Below are positions 44,305-52,372 of a DNA stretch of 64,000 nt, piece by piece (position 1 is the first letter of the stretch; every line of letters begins with the position of its first letter). The stretch lies in NCBI GenBank assembly GCA_029933125.1, contig JAOZOU010000009.1, positions 1 to 64,000 of the forward strand, written 5' to 3'. The position numbers and the translations under genes were made by a program. The notes beneath the pieces were generated by a model. That model was given only the letters and a program-made list of their open reading frames with translations, was not told the origin of the DNA and searched no databases. This stretch comes from a bacterium (GTDB taxonomy: Bacteria > Arandabacterota > Arandabacteria > Arandabacterales > Arandabacteraceae).

Positions 44305-44690
44305 CTTTGCACCTCCGGAAGAAGCAAGACCATCGCCACTGCATAGTCACCATCATGGGAAATACTCAGCAATGCTTGCCTGTCACCGAGAGCATCTTTG
44401 GCTGCACCTCGAAGATGAAGTACGGGCAAGCCCTTCTCGGTGAGCACAACTTCTATTGTGCGATGAGTGATTTTAGGAGTCTGGTGAGTTGCAAGAGCTT
44501 TGAAAAAAGCCTCTTTTGCTGCGAATCTTGCAGCCAGAGCCTCAGCAGGCACAGGGCGGGCAAGGCTGTAAGCTATTTCGCTCTGGGTGTAGATGCGTTC
44601 GAGAAAGCGTCTTCCCCAACGATCGAGGAGGCGCCTGATGCGAGGCACTGCAACAAAGTCGATTCCTATGCCCACATGTGCATACGGCAT
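44301..44690 (-). CDS. acpS: Holo-[acyl-carrier-protein] synthase
   Basis: A 129-residue phosphopantetheinyl transferase that activates acyl carrier protein. It has the magnesium-binding GIGIDFVAVPRI, FAAKEAFFKAL and LLSISHDGDYAVAMVLL. ATG at 44690 is chosen because GGAGG lies 5 bases upstream. The longer frame from a TTG at 44708 would start inside the -10 box. acpS-nnr adjacency is common. Confidence 0.95.
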   Translation of the reverse strand: MPYAHVGIGIDFVAVPRIRRLLDRWGRRFLERIYTQSEIAYSLARPVPAEALAARFAAKEAFFKALATHQTPKITHRTIEVVLTEKGLPVLHLRGAAKDALGDRQALLSISHDGDYAVAMVLLLPEVQS

Positions 44691-44707
44691 GGCATCCTCC
44701 GCACGCA

Positions 44708-44736
44708 ATCATATGCAAGTGGGCTTGAGGATTCAA
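44708..44736 (-). promoter_or_regulatory. Promoter of the acpS-to-mobB string (TTGAAT-N17-TATGAT)
   Basis: TTGAAT (44736-44731), 17 bases and TATGAT (44713-44708) face leftward. The start would be near 44701, a leader of about 11 bases that still includes GGAGG. Confidence 0.7.
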
Positions 44737-44871
44737 GAAGGATATACGTTGTGATTGACCGTCTCGAAGACGCTCAGGCTGCACCCTGGCAAAATACGGT
44801 CCTGCTTGCTTAGTTGGGTTGCTTTAGCAAACTTTCTCTCGCAACTCCTTTCACAGGGGCTAGTCTTGGAC

Positions 44872-45063
44872 CTACTTCATGGACTGGCCAATCGTCCGCC
44901 CAACGCTTATCTCACCATTGTCTATCCTGAGATTGAACCCACACTCAGGATTGGAGCATACCCAGGCCTTGTAAGTAATTGGTGCCCCTTCACGACCGTA
45001 GTCGGAAAGAGGAATAAGGACACCATCATGACACTTCCTACATTTAGGGAATGATCCTTCCAT
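44872..45063 (-). CDS. Small zinc-ribbon protein
   Basis: A 63-residue protein with two Cys pairs, PKCRKCHDG and VCSNPECGF, spaced as in a zinc ribbon, and a short C-terminal tail. It has its own promoter (45153-45182) and a GGGAGG site 8 bases before the ATG at 45063; the longer frame is not supported. Function unknown. Confidence 0.75.
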   Translation of the reverse strand: MEGSFPKCRKCHDGVLIPLSDYGREGAPITYKAWVCSNPECGFNLRIDNGEISVGRTIGQSMK

Positions 45064-45152
45064 TACGCTAACCTCCCATCCCTTCGCATTCACAATACAA
45101 ACCCTCCGCGGTGAAAGCCCACACAACTTTGCCGGGCCAGTCCTTGTCTTAC

Positions 45153-45182
45153 AATATAGCACTCGCTGAGGAAGTTAGTCAA
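45153..45182 (-). promoter_or_regulatory. Promoter of the zinc-ribbon gene (TTGACT-N18-TATATT, extended -10)
   Basis: TTGACT (45182-45177), an 18-base spacer ending in TGC, and TATATT (45158-45153) face leftward. The leader is about 80 bases. Confidence 0.65.
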
Positions 45183-45456
45183 GCCATCCCATAGACTCAT
45201 GAATCAATCTCGCCACCTGTTGGGATCATAAACAATTGTATTGTAGTGAACAATTGCTTCTTGGGGTGAGCTCTGTCATCCTCTTCTTCCCGAATCCACT
45301 ACACATGCATCCAAGAGTCACATTATCAACGAATGTTACGTGTGCAATAAGCAGAGCGCGCCACTTTCGCAGTGCGGAGCCTTAGTCTGGAACTTCATAG
45401 CCACAGCGAACCACATCTCAGGTTGAGCTTAGTCTGCCAGAATCACGCTGCCGCTA
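45183..45456. other. Spacer between the endonuclease V homologue and the zinc-ribbon promoter
   Basis: No gene is seen. Two CAATTG-centred motifs (ACAATTGT and AACAATTGC) lie about 20 bases apart near 45233-45267; their role is unknown. Confidence 0.35.
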
Positions 45457-46113
45457 TCATCTTTCCCTTACATTTAGACGGCACCACTCTCGTTCCCAAG
45501 CTCTCACCCTCATCCCGGCTCCCCGCAGAGGAGCAGGCAAGCGCGCATCCTTAGCCAGTGCTTTGACTATATTCTGAGCATCTTTGAAAGTCACAAGATT
45601 ACCTGCAACAACTGCAATTGGAGTGCGATGGCCTGCTATCTTGACTGGACCAGAAATCTTGATTCCATCATGCCCCTTCCTGCCCTTGAATCCTGAGCCC
45701 CTTTCACTCACACCTATTGTTGGCTTCCCAGCTATAACTCCAACATAAGCTGCAAGAGGGATCTCATCCCTTAACGATAACTCTTTCACAAGAATCACAT
45801 CAGGATTGCGTTTGAGCATCTTGAGAACATTCATTATGAGTGGGACAAAAATGGGGTTGCCAACATCCGCGTAGAGCACTCTATCGATCTCATCTGTGGC
45901 AATTGCTTCTTCAAGCACTTGCATCTTGGGGAAGGATACCAGACAGGCAGCAGCATGAGCCTTGCCAGCCTGGAGAGTTGTCACAACATCGACTCCCACA
46001 ACTCTCCTCATGCGTTTGGGGGCTGGCTTAAACTTTAGGCGCTTTAGCACGCGCTCCCTTAACTGGCTGAATTCTGTGAGTCTTAGCTTTCGCAGTGCTT
46101 CAATCTCAACCAT
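45457..46113 (-). CDS. Endonuclease V homologue, probably catalytically inactive
   Basis: A 218-residue protein with the overall endonuclease V pattern: VVGVDVVTTLQAGKAHAAAC (first acidic residue kept), a central region, AAYVGVIAGKPTIGVSERG, RTPIAVVAGNLVTFKDA and RLPAPLRGAG. Two catalytic positions are changed. The Glu of the FREGP-type motif is absent (VGNPIFVPLIMN), and the Asp of the VDGxG motif is replaced (DVILVKELSL). The normal AHRLA-type His is also missing. It may bind inosine- or damage-containing nucleic acid without cutting, or have a new function. ATG at 46113 follows GGAGGAAGG and overlaps the radical SAM gene by 8 bases. Confidence 0.85.
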   Translation of the reverse strand: MVEIEALRKLRLTEFSQLRERVLKRLKFKPAPKRMRRVVGVDVVTTLQAGKAHAAACLVSFPKMQVLEEAIATDEIDRVLYADVGNPIFVPLIMNVLKMLKRNPDVILVKELSLRDEIPLAAYVGVIAGKPTIGVSERGSGFKGRKGHDGIKISGPVKIAGHRTPIAVVAGNLVTFKDAQNIVKALAKDARLPAPLRGAGMRVRAWEREWCRLNVRER

Positions 46114-47254
46114 TGCCTTCCTCCAGCTCACGCGACCAACGGCGATAATCTCTAAGATAGAAATCCATTCTCCCACCCCTGCCCATCGCTAAATCCTGTA
46201 TGCCACAGCGCGCATCAGTGCACCTGAGACAAGCACCATCACATGATGCCGCTGGCTCAAACTTCTCCCCTCTCTTCACATAAACCGGTACATCAATTCC
46301 TTCACAGTTTACAGAGCTCATAAATTCCCTGTTCAACCCAACCGCGACACCATCGACGAGCTCGTATTCCATACAAAGAGCGAAAGTCACACCAAGCCTG
46401 TCACAAATGTTGCGCATCTTATCGAAGATGCGTTTGCGGTAGTCGATCCCTGCATGGAGATAACCATCTATACGCTCGACGTACAAGCGCTCGAGGTCGT
46501 AAACGAATCCTACACCAAAGCGCCGAAATTTTGCAAACACTTCCGTTGCGATCTTCATCGGAATGTCCATAACGCTTCCTATGATGTGCCTCGCTCCGCA
46601 ATCAATGCCCCTTGTAATCATCGCCCGAAGTTCATCGTCTGAATCGGTAAGGAAGGGAATAACGGGATCAACTCTTAAGACGACAGGAATGCCACTGGAA
46701 GCGCAAGCACTCATTGAGCTAAACAGCTCATCGAGAGTTGCTCCACGCGCCATGAGTCGCTTGCGAACCTCCTCCCTCGATGTAGAAACGGAGAATTGCC
46801 CGAAGGAGTGCTTCTGCTTCTTAAGCAATCCTATGACATCCCCCGGAACTTCACACTTGGTTATGAATTCTATTGGGATATTTCGCTCGATGAACTCACG
46901 AATTACCTTCTCTGAAAGTTGGTAGCGCCTGTTCACCTCCTGAAATGGATCACAAACGGGGGAAAGATAACCGCATGATGCAACTCTGATGGAATCGAGC
47001 TGATGGGCGACCACTTTGTCAAAATCTTTAAAGACTGTGACTATGCCTTTCTCATTGAAGAGTCTGAAATAGTGTGCTGGAAGAGCTCGTGCATAGCAGA
47101 AGATGCAAGCCACGGAACAGCCATTGTAAGGATTTATGAGCATCCTCTCGCCCGTGCATTCACGCTTTCCCTTCCACCAGCCGTGGAGCTCCTTTTTTGA
47201 AGAGACGATTATGTGAGGATAGGGTTCTCTGATTACTTCCTGCGCTTCCACCAC
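46106..47254 (-). CDS. Radical SAM protein of the SplB-like group
   Basis: A 382-residue protein with the radical SAM cluster motif in NPYNGCSVACIFCYARALPA (C-x3-C-x2-C), GYLSPVCDPFQEVN, and SPL-like segments VSTSREEVRKRLMARGATLD and VVLRVDPVIPF. A second cysteine set near the C-terminus (CDGACLRCTDARC) could hold a further cluster. The family includes spore photoproduct lyase relatives, but the product here cannot be named. GTG at 47254 shares a base with the stop of the upstream gene. It is coupled to the endonuclease V homologue by an 8-base overlap. Confidence 0.88.
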   Translation of the reverse strand: MVEAQEVIREPYPHIIVSSKKELHGWWKGKRECTGERMLINPYNGCSVACIFCYARALPAHYFRLFNEKGIVTVFKDFDKVVAHQLDSIRVASCGYLSPVCDPFQEVNRRYQLSEKVIREFIERNIPIEFITKCEVPGDVIGLLKKQKHSFGQFSVSTSREEVRKRLMARGATLDELFSSMSACASSGIPVVLRVDPVIPFLTDSDDELRAMITRGIDCGARHIIGSVMDIPMKIATEVFAKFRRFGVGFVYDLERLYVERIDGYLHAGIDYRKRIFDKMRNICDRLGVTFALCMEYELVDGVAVGLNREFMSSVNCEGIDVPVYVKRGEKFEPAASCDGACLRCTDARCGIQDLAMGRGGRMDFYLRDYRRWSRELEEGNG

Positions 47255-48804
47255 TATCTCCCGAAGACGCTTAGAATCCTTGCACCATCGACTCTGATTG
47301 TGTAGAGCTCTTTACCTCGAGGCTTACCACGTTCCCATCTGAAGTTGGTTATATAGTATTGAGCCGCATTGGGGTTGGCAACAAAGATAAGCCGTCTGCG
47401 GTCGGGAGCTTTGAGAATGTAAGCATTGTATCTACCAGGAGCCGTTGCAGCATGAATGAGGATCTGGTCGGCGCTATCGTTTGCTGCAATCCATTCAAGT
47501 CCCTGTCTGTATGAAAGTCCCCAGTAGTCAAGTTCAAACTTGCCCTGAGCTCCTCTGACACCATGAGTGAGTGCATTAAAGTAAACATTCTCATGGGGAT
47601 GATTGCGAATTACAAAGAATGTGATTGCTGTGAGATTGATTATTAGCGCTGAAGCTAATAGCCCAATGAGGCTCGTTCGCAACAGGCGCTTCCCCGATGG
47701 TATCCATGTGACAATCCTTTCTATGGTGAAAACCGAAGCAAGTACCATCGCCGGATAGATAAAAAAGGCATGACGCCACGCATCATAGAGCACAACTCTC
47801 GCAAACATGAGATAGCTTAAGGGAACCCAGAACCATAAGAGGATAACAAGAGCGCTTATCCGGATAAGCCCTGGCTCCTGCCTGCTTGCAATCTTCCAGG
47901 CAAGCAATATGAAGCCAATGGTGCCAAGTGCGATTACGATAGGCGGTGAAGATACCCCTATCCAGACTGGAAGATAATACCAGGGTAGATTTGTTGACCA
48001 GACCTCGCGCCCGAGGAAAAGAACCGGGGCCTCCCAGGGAAAGCTTCGCATTACCTCAAAGCTATGAACAAAATTGCTTAAAGGGTGCCGCCAAAGAGTG
48101 GGCCACATAATAATTGTAAGACCGATCAAAGAACCGAGGTATGTTCCAAGGGATGAAATTGCGCGGCCGAGTGACTGTGACCGATAGTCGCTGAGTAAGG
48201 CGAGAAGCGTTGCGATGAGCGTAATTACCACAATCAAGATTCCAATGATACGGATGTCAAGGAGAAGAGCGCAGATAAAGCCATGCAAAATCGCTGACCT
48301 CAGGCTTCTTTTCTCAAGAAAATGCACAAGGCTGTAGATGCCAACAACAAAGACAACCATGAAGGGAATATCTTTTGTGTTGTAGAAACCATGAGCAAGG
48401 ATGCGTGGACTCATGAAAAGCAGAATTGGTGAGAGGAGGGCAATTCGCCAGTCAGCGATGAGGCGCTTTGTAAGTTTATAGAGAAAGATAAGGCCAATCC
48501 ACGATATGAGAAAGGTGGCAAGGTGACGCATGAGGTAAACTTTTCTTATATCTCTAAGTGACAGAATCTGCTCAAGCCAGTAGAGAAAGCTCTCGACCAC
48601 TGGTCCGTAGTAGCGATGACGATCCCTGAAGAGCTCTTCATCATGGCTTGTCAGGAAGTTGTATACCTTAGCTCCGTACTCACGCTGAACAGGTTCGTCC
48701 CAGGAGATACCATAATCGTCATAGGCAAAAAGACCAATAACAAGTAGTGCCACAAAAAAGATAGGGACAACAGCAGAGGTTTTGGTGACTTGCATTGCCG
48801 CCAT
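47254..48804 (-). CDS. GT39-like integral membrane glycosyltransferase
   Basis: About 516 residues with a chain of ten or more hydrophobic segments. The first extracytoplasmic loop holds the acidic motif typical of ArnT/PMT-type (GT39/GT-C) enzymes (DDYGISWDEPVQREYG). A later luminal domain follows (NPHENVYFNALTHG-like, YWGLSYRQGLEWI). Such enzymes use polyprenyl-phosphate sugars to modify surface molecules. The frame opens further upstream, but it overlaps the arylsulfotransferase-like gene; ATG at 48804 begins just before the first helix. Acceptor unknown. Confidence 0.8.
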   Translation of the reverse strand: MAAMQVTKTSAVVPIFFVALLVIGLFAYDDYGISWDEPVQREYGAKVYNFLTSHDEELFRDRHRYYGPVVESFLYWLEQILSLRDIRKVYLMRHLATFLISWIGLIFLYKLTKRLIADWRIALLSPILLFMSPRILAHGFYNTKDIPFMVVFVVGIYSLVHFLEKRSLRSAILHGFICALLLDIRIIGILIVVITLIATLLALLSDYRSQSLGRAISSLGTYLGSLIGLTIIMWPTLWRHPLSNFVHSFEVMRSFPWEAPVLFLGREVWSTNLPWYYLPVWIGVSSPPIVIALGTIGFILLAWKIASRQEPGLIRISALVILLWFWVPLSYLMFARVVLYDAWRHAFFIYPAMVLASVFTIERIVTWIPSGKRLLRTSLIGLLASALIINLTAITFFVIRNHPHENVYFNALTHGVRGAQGKFELDYWGLSYRQGLEWIAANDSADQILIHAATAPGRYNAYILKAPDRRRLIFVANPNAAQYYITNFRWERGKPRGKELYTIRVDGARILSVFGR

Positions 48805-48814
48805 CCGATTCTTG

Positions 48815-50248
48815 TCAGCTTCCTTGAATGGTATGGCCCTGTCTAAGGAGCGGCTCAACAACTTCAGGAGATAGCCTGATCATGCGATAAATCTGGACTC
48901 GGTGCATACGCTGCTTCCTCGGATTGATCCACTCCCAAACTATTTCACCGTCCGGAGTAACCTCAAATGCACGGCCTCGATCGCCCTCACAGATGAGGGT
49001 GTTGCCATTGGCGAGGCGCTGGGCAGAGCCTTTCTCATAGGAGTAGAAACTCTCAGGTGGATCCCCAACATACTGCCATACGATCTCATAGGTGACCGGA
49101 TCAAGCTCGATGACTCTTGAATAGCCTCTAACTGGTCCATTGTCAAAGATGAGGATGTGCCCATTGGCTAGCATTGTCGGATGGTGTGGCCACTGGAGCT
49201 CGCCTTCTCCCCAAACCCAAAGAATCTCACGTGTATCCTTATCAAGAATTGCAATTTGATTTACATTTCGAAAGCATATGAGAAGATTCCCTGGCTTGAA
49301 TCTTCTATCCTTAGCCAGAGCATTCTCTGGAAGCACCGTGACCGTATTCATGTGAAAATAATCGTAGATGTTCTTACCACTGCGTTTATAGACCTCGAGT
49401 TTGCCAGGGACCGTTGCCTTGAAGGAATCAATACCCCCACGTCCTGATAGACTATCAATCAGATTGTCAAGGAAGGATCGTGTATCGAAGGCTTGCTTTA
49501 TCTCATCAAGATGGTCATATGTTGACCAGCGACCAATCTCCTTACCATCGAGGGTGAGGTGAAGAATAGCTGCAAATCTGACCTGAAGTCCTCGATAGTT
49601 CTTGATGTCGCGTACAATTGTGTAAATTGTGCTATCCGGAGCAAGTGATGCCTCATGATGGGCAATGGCATCGACCTTCCAGATAAGATTTGAATTCCAA
49701 TCGAGACGCTTGATGTCCCTCATTCTGCTTACAACAATGACATCGCCATTGGGTAGCATGAGCGCAGGTGCCCATACCCAGTGACGCTTACGCTTCTCAG
49801 GGTAGTACCACCTGTGAACCATTTTCCCATACATGTCCATAAGATAGACCTCTGGCGAGATGGCTGAGCAAAAAATCTGATAACCGCGCCATGAGCGGAG
49901 GCTGTCATAGACAGTAACTCCCGAAGGGCCGCTCACTTTCTGGGGAGTCATCGTTGTATAAGGGATTGAGCGAAGACGTTCGAGCTTTCGCTTCAGATTC
50001 TGATCATTGTTAGTCTCACGAGGTGTGTTGCGGGCTAGGGATAGGATAATCACAGCTGCCAGACCCGATGCAACTGCAAGTGAGCCTATGAGCAGTCGTC
50101 TTCTCATTCTGCCTGGAGCCTCTCCTTTCAGGCGAATCTCGCTGAGATTTTCACTGATAACTTCGACAACTTCATAGCCAACTTCATCAAGAAGTTTCTG
50201 GCGAACTTTACCAAAATCATACCATTTGGAGCTAGCTGGTTTAAACAT
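48815..50248 (-). CDS. Arylsulfotransferase-like membrane-anchored propeller protein
   Basis: A 477-residue protein with one membrane anchor (LLIGSLAVASGLAAVIIL, about residues 51-69) and an exported domain resembling the arylsulfotransferase (ASST)/PQQ-like propeller family. Segments seen are GYQIFCSAISPEVYLMDMYG, APALMLPNGDVIVV, HHEASLAPDSTIY, HMNTVTVLPEN, QWPHHPTMLANGHILIFDNG, SAQRLANGNTLICEGDRGR and FEVTPDGEIVWEWINP. Conserved His residues in these loops fit the family, but activity is not assured. An alternative start (ATG at 50107) would place the anchor at the N-terminus. It lies between two GT39-like genes. Confidence 0.82.
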   Translation of the reverse strand: MFKPASSKWYDFGKVRQKLLDEVGYEVVEVISENLSEIRLKGEAPGRMRRRLLIGSLAVASGLAAVIILSLARNTPRETNNDQNLKRKLERLRSIPYTTMTPQKVSGPSGVTVYDSLRSWRGYQIFCSAISPEVYLMDMYGKMVHRWYYPEKRKRHWVWAPALMLPNGDVIVVSRMRDIKRLDWNSNLIWKVDAIAHHEASLAPDSTIYTIVRDIKNYRGLQVRFAAILHLTLDGKEIGRWSTYDHLDEIKQAFDTRSFLDNLIDSLSGRGGIDSFKATVPGKLEVYKRSGKNIYDYFHMNTVTVLPENALAKDRRFKPGNLLICFRNVNQIAILDKDTREILWVWGEGELQWPHHPTMLANGHILIFDNGPVRGYSRVIELDPVTYEIVWQYVGDPPESFYSYEKGSAQRLANGNTLICEGDRGRAFEVTPDGEIVWEWINPRKQRMHRVQIYRMIRLSPEVVEPLLRQGHTIQGS

Positions 50249-50409
50249 TTCATTAGCACGGGGCTGTGAAGCAGCCGAATGCTTAGGATCTTAGTTCTTG
50301 TGAGCCAATTGCTATGGTCGGGATCTTTATAACATCTGAGGTGGTAAGTAAATAGGTGGTTACGAGTGCGAGGGGTTATGGGATGGCTTCGGTTAAGGGT
50401 ACCAAGGGG

Positions 50410-50443
50410 GCGCAGGATGCCAAGGAGCGCAGGATGCCAAGGA
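50410..50443. repeat. 17-base tandem duplication
   Basis: GCGCAGGATGCCAAGGA occurs twice without a gap in the noncoding space between the two membrane-protein genes. No coding role. Confidence 0.8.
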
Positions 50444-50468
50444 GCATGCGACCTCTAGGGTGGTGGGG

Positions 50469-52220
50469 TTATGGAGTGTGAGGGTATGAGGTGCCTGAGC
50501 AGTCTCTTGTGTCCTTGATATCGTCACGAGGTTTAAGTTCGAAGATCACATAGGAATATCCTATGTGATCCACGGGTTCATAGTTCTCTCTAAGCCACTT
50601 GTAGCGGTCGGGATCAAAGATACCAACAAGGTTGTTTACACTAACGACTATCTTGCCCGAATCAGGAAACTCAGGATGTAAGTACTTCTCGCTGAAGCGC
50701 CTGCGGACGCGTTTCATCCACCATTCTCCCTTCTCATAGTATGCATCTGGATGTTCTCGCAGATAGCGTTGGAGAGCATTTCTGTCCTGCCCCCAATCTA
50801 TATTCGAATCAGCAAGCACTTTGTATGCCTTCTTGCGGTCCCAGACGAGTTCATTGAAGTAAGGGATGTAGTGAGGGAAATAGGAAAGAACCGAAACTGT
50901 CTGATAACAAATAAGAACGCCAAGCGCTGCAGTAAGCTTTGCTTGCCTCGGCAAGCCCTGCTTGAGCAAGCTTCCGCAGAAGACGTGCAGCAGGGGCAAA
51001 ACGATCAGGAAGTGCCGAATGCCTATCTGGAGTTTGAAGAAGAAATTGAAATAGATGGCGAAGAAGACCATGGGAGCGACGAGGAAGAGCTCATCTTCGA
51101 GAAAGCGATAGCGTTTTCGCCTTTTTGTATAGGCGACCATGGCGATTATGGCGATGGCCTGGGTAGCAAGGGGAACCTTAAAGAGATACGCAAAGAAATA
51201 GTAACCCTTGAAGCCACCAATTTCTTTGAGTCGCCCGAGAAGATACATCTTACCGAAGCCTTTGCCGGTTTCGGTCCGATAGATTCCCCAATCTATTCCT
51301 TCGAGATAGGGATATGGCAAAGGGAGAGGAAGTCTTGCAAGTTCTCCGAGGCGAGAGCGTAGGCTTTTGAAGGCGTCACTTCGCAGGGCATAGTCGTCGA
51401 GAGAGCTAAACGTACGGTTGAAGAGAAAAGCTGCATTTATGATAAGGATGCTTACAGCAATGAAAACAACTGTATAGAGCAAGGTGCGAAGCAAACCCTT
51501 TCGCATGGCTTTAAGATCTGCCTGCCTTGCCTGTCTCAGAATCTCAGGACTGTAGCGAATCGCAAGGATGATAGCCTCAAGGGGATAGAGAAGGATGCAA
51601 ACATATTTAGAGATCTGACCCATCCCCAGAGCAACTGCTGCAAGGATGCCCCTTCGTGGTGAAGGATGTTTGGTGAATCTCCAGAGTGTCCATAGGGAAA
51701 CAAGTACCATACCTGCTGCATAGACATCTGTAGTTATGAGGCGTGCATGGGCAATCATATTGGGGCTTAAGGCAAAGAGTGTGAGTGAGAGGATTGCTCC
51801 CTTTGTTCCGTAAAGTTCTCTACTCCAGGTGAAAACAACGAGAGCCACGATGACGCTAAGGATAATTGTTACATATCTGCCCGTGGGAACGGATTTTAGA
51901 AACGCCTGGTATCTTGCTGCCGCCTTGAGCTCACCTATTTCGGCCGGCAATGCGTTTAGGGCTGTTATGGGCATCGTTCCATCAACGAAACGAGAGGAAT
52001 TGCCCGATAGGATGCTGGCGCCATAGCGAAAGTGCCAGGGTTCATCCTGGGTAAGGGACTTATGGCGTATGCTAAGAACCTCAAGAGCAACCATAAAGGA
52101 TAAGAGACCAATTACGACCAGGATTGTTGATGTGGGAATGCGGTCTGCGAACTTTGCGTCGGAGAGGTCGCTGTTGTTCATAACAATATGAAGGTAAGCC
52201 AAAGCAAGGACATCTTTCAA
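50469..52220 (-). CDS. GT39-like integral membrane glycosyltransferase
   Basis: A 583-residue multi-spanning protein. The early loop motif SLTQDEPWHFRYG carries the acidic pair expected in GT39/PMT-type enzymes. Further hydrophobic helices follow, then a soluble end (DSNIDWGQDRNALQRYLREH, GKIVVSVNNLVGIFDPDRY) that is common in bacterial members. The start is TTG at 52220 after AAGGAAG; ATG at 52181 is possible. It is divergent from the sulfatase-fold gene and upstream of the ASST-like gene. Confidence 0.82.
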   Translation of the reverse strand: MKDVLALAYLHIVMNNSDLSDAKFADRIPTSTILVVIGLLSFMVALEVLSIRHKSLTQDEPWHFRYGASILSGNSSRFVDGTMPITALNALPAEIGELKAAARYQAFLKSVPTGRYVTIILSVIVALVVFTWSRELYGTKGAILSLTLFALSPNMIAHARLITTDVYAAGMVLVSLWTLWRFTKHPSPRRGILAAVALGMGQISKYVCILLYPLEAIILAIRYSPEILRQARQADLKAMRKGLLRTLLYTVVFIAVSILIINAAFLFNRTFSSLDDYALRSDAFKSLRSRLGELARLPLPLPYPYLEGIDWGIYRTETGKGFGKMYLLGRLKEIGGFKGYYFFAYLFKVPLATQAIAIIAMVAYTKRRKRYRFLEDELFLVAPMVFFAIYFNFFFKLQIGIRHFLIVLPLLHVFCGSLLKQGLPRQAKLTAALGVLICYQTVSVLSYFPHYIPYFNELVWDRKKAYKVLADSNIDWGQDRNALQRYLREHPDAYYEKGEWWMKRVRRRFSEKYLHPEFPDSGKIVVSVNNLVGIFDPDRYKWLRENYEPVDHIGYSYVIFELKPRDDIKDTRDCSGTSYPHTP

Positions 52221-52300
52221 TCGCTTCCTTATACGGTCTCTACGAAAATCCCCCTCTCCGCTCTTCCCTTTGCTTCATCTCTGGCCCCCTACTGGCAGGA

Positions 52301-52329
52301 TTGACCCATCCCAAGAGCTATGTTAGATT
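52301..52329 (+). promoter_or_regulatory. Promoter of the sulfatase-fold gene (TTGACC-N17-TAGATT)
   Basis: TTGACC at 52301-52306, 17 bases, and TAGATT at 52324-52329. It lies inside the longer open frame and shows that translation begins downstream, at 52373. Confidence 0.6.
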
Positions 52330-52372
52330 GGGAATTGGAGAGGATCAGTGTTTATACTCGAAGGGGGAAGTT

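Noticed and set aside
52301-52372. N-terminal extension of the sulfatase-fold frame
   Set aside because: The first codons coincide with a TTGACC-N17-TAGATT promoter.
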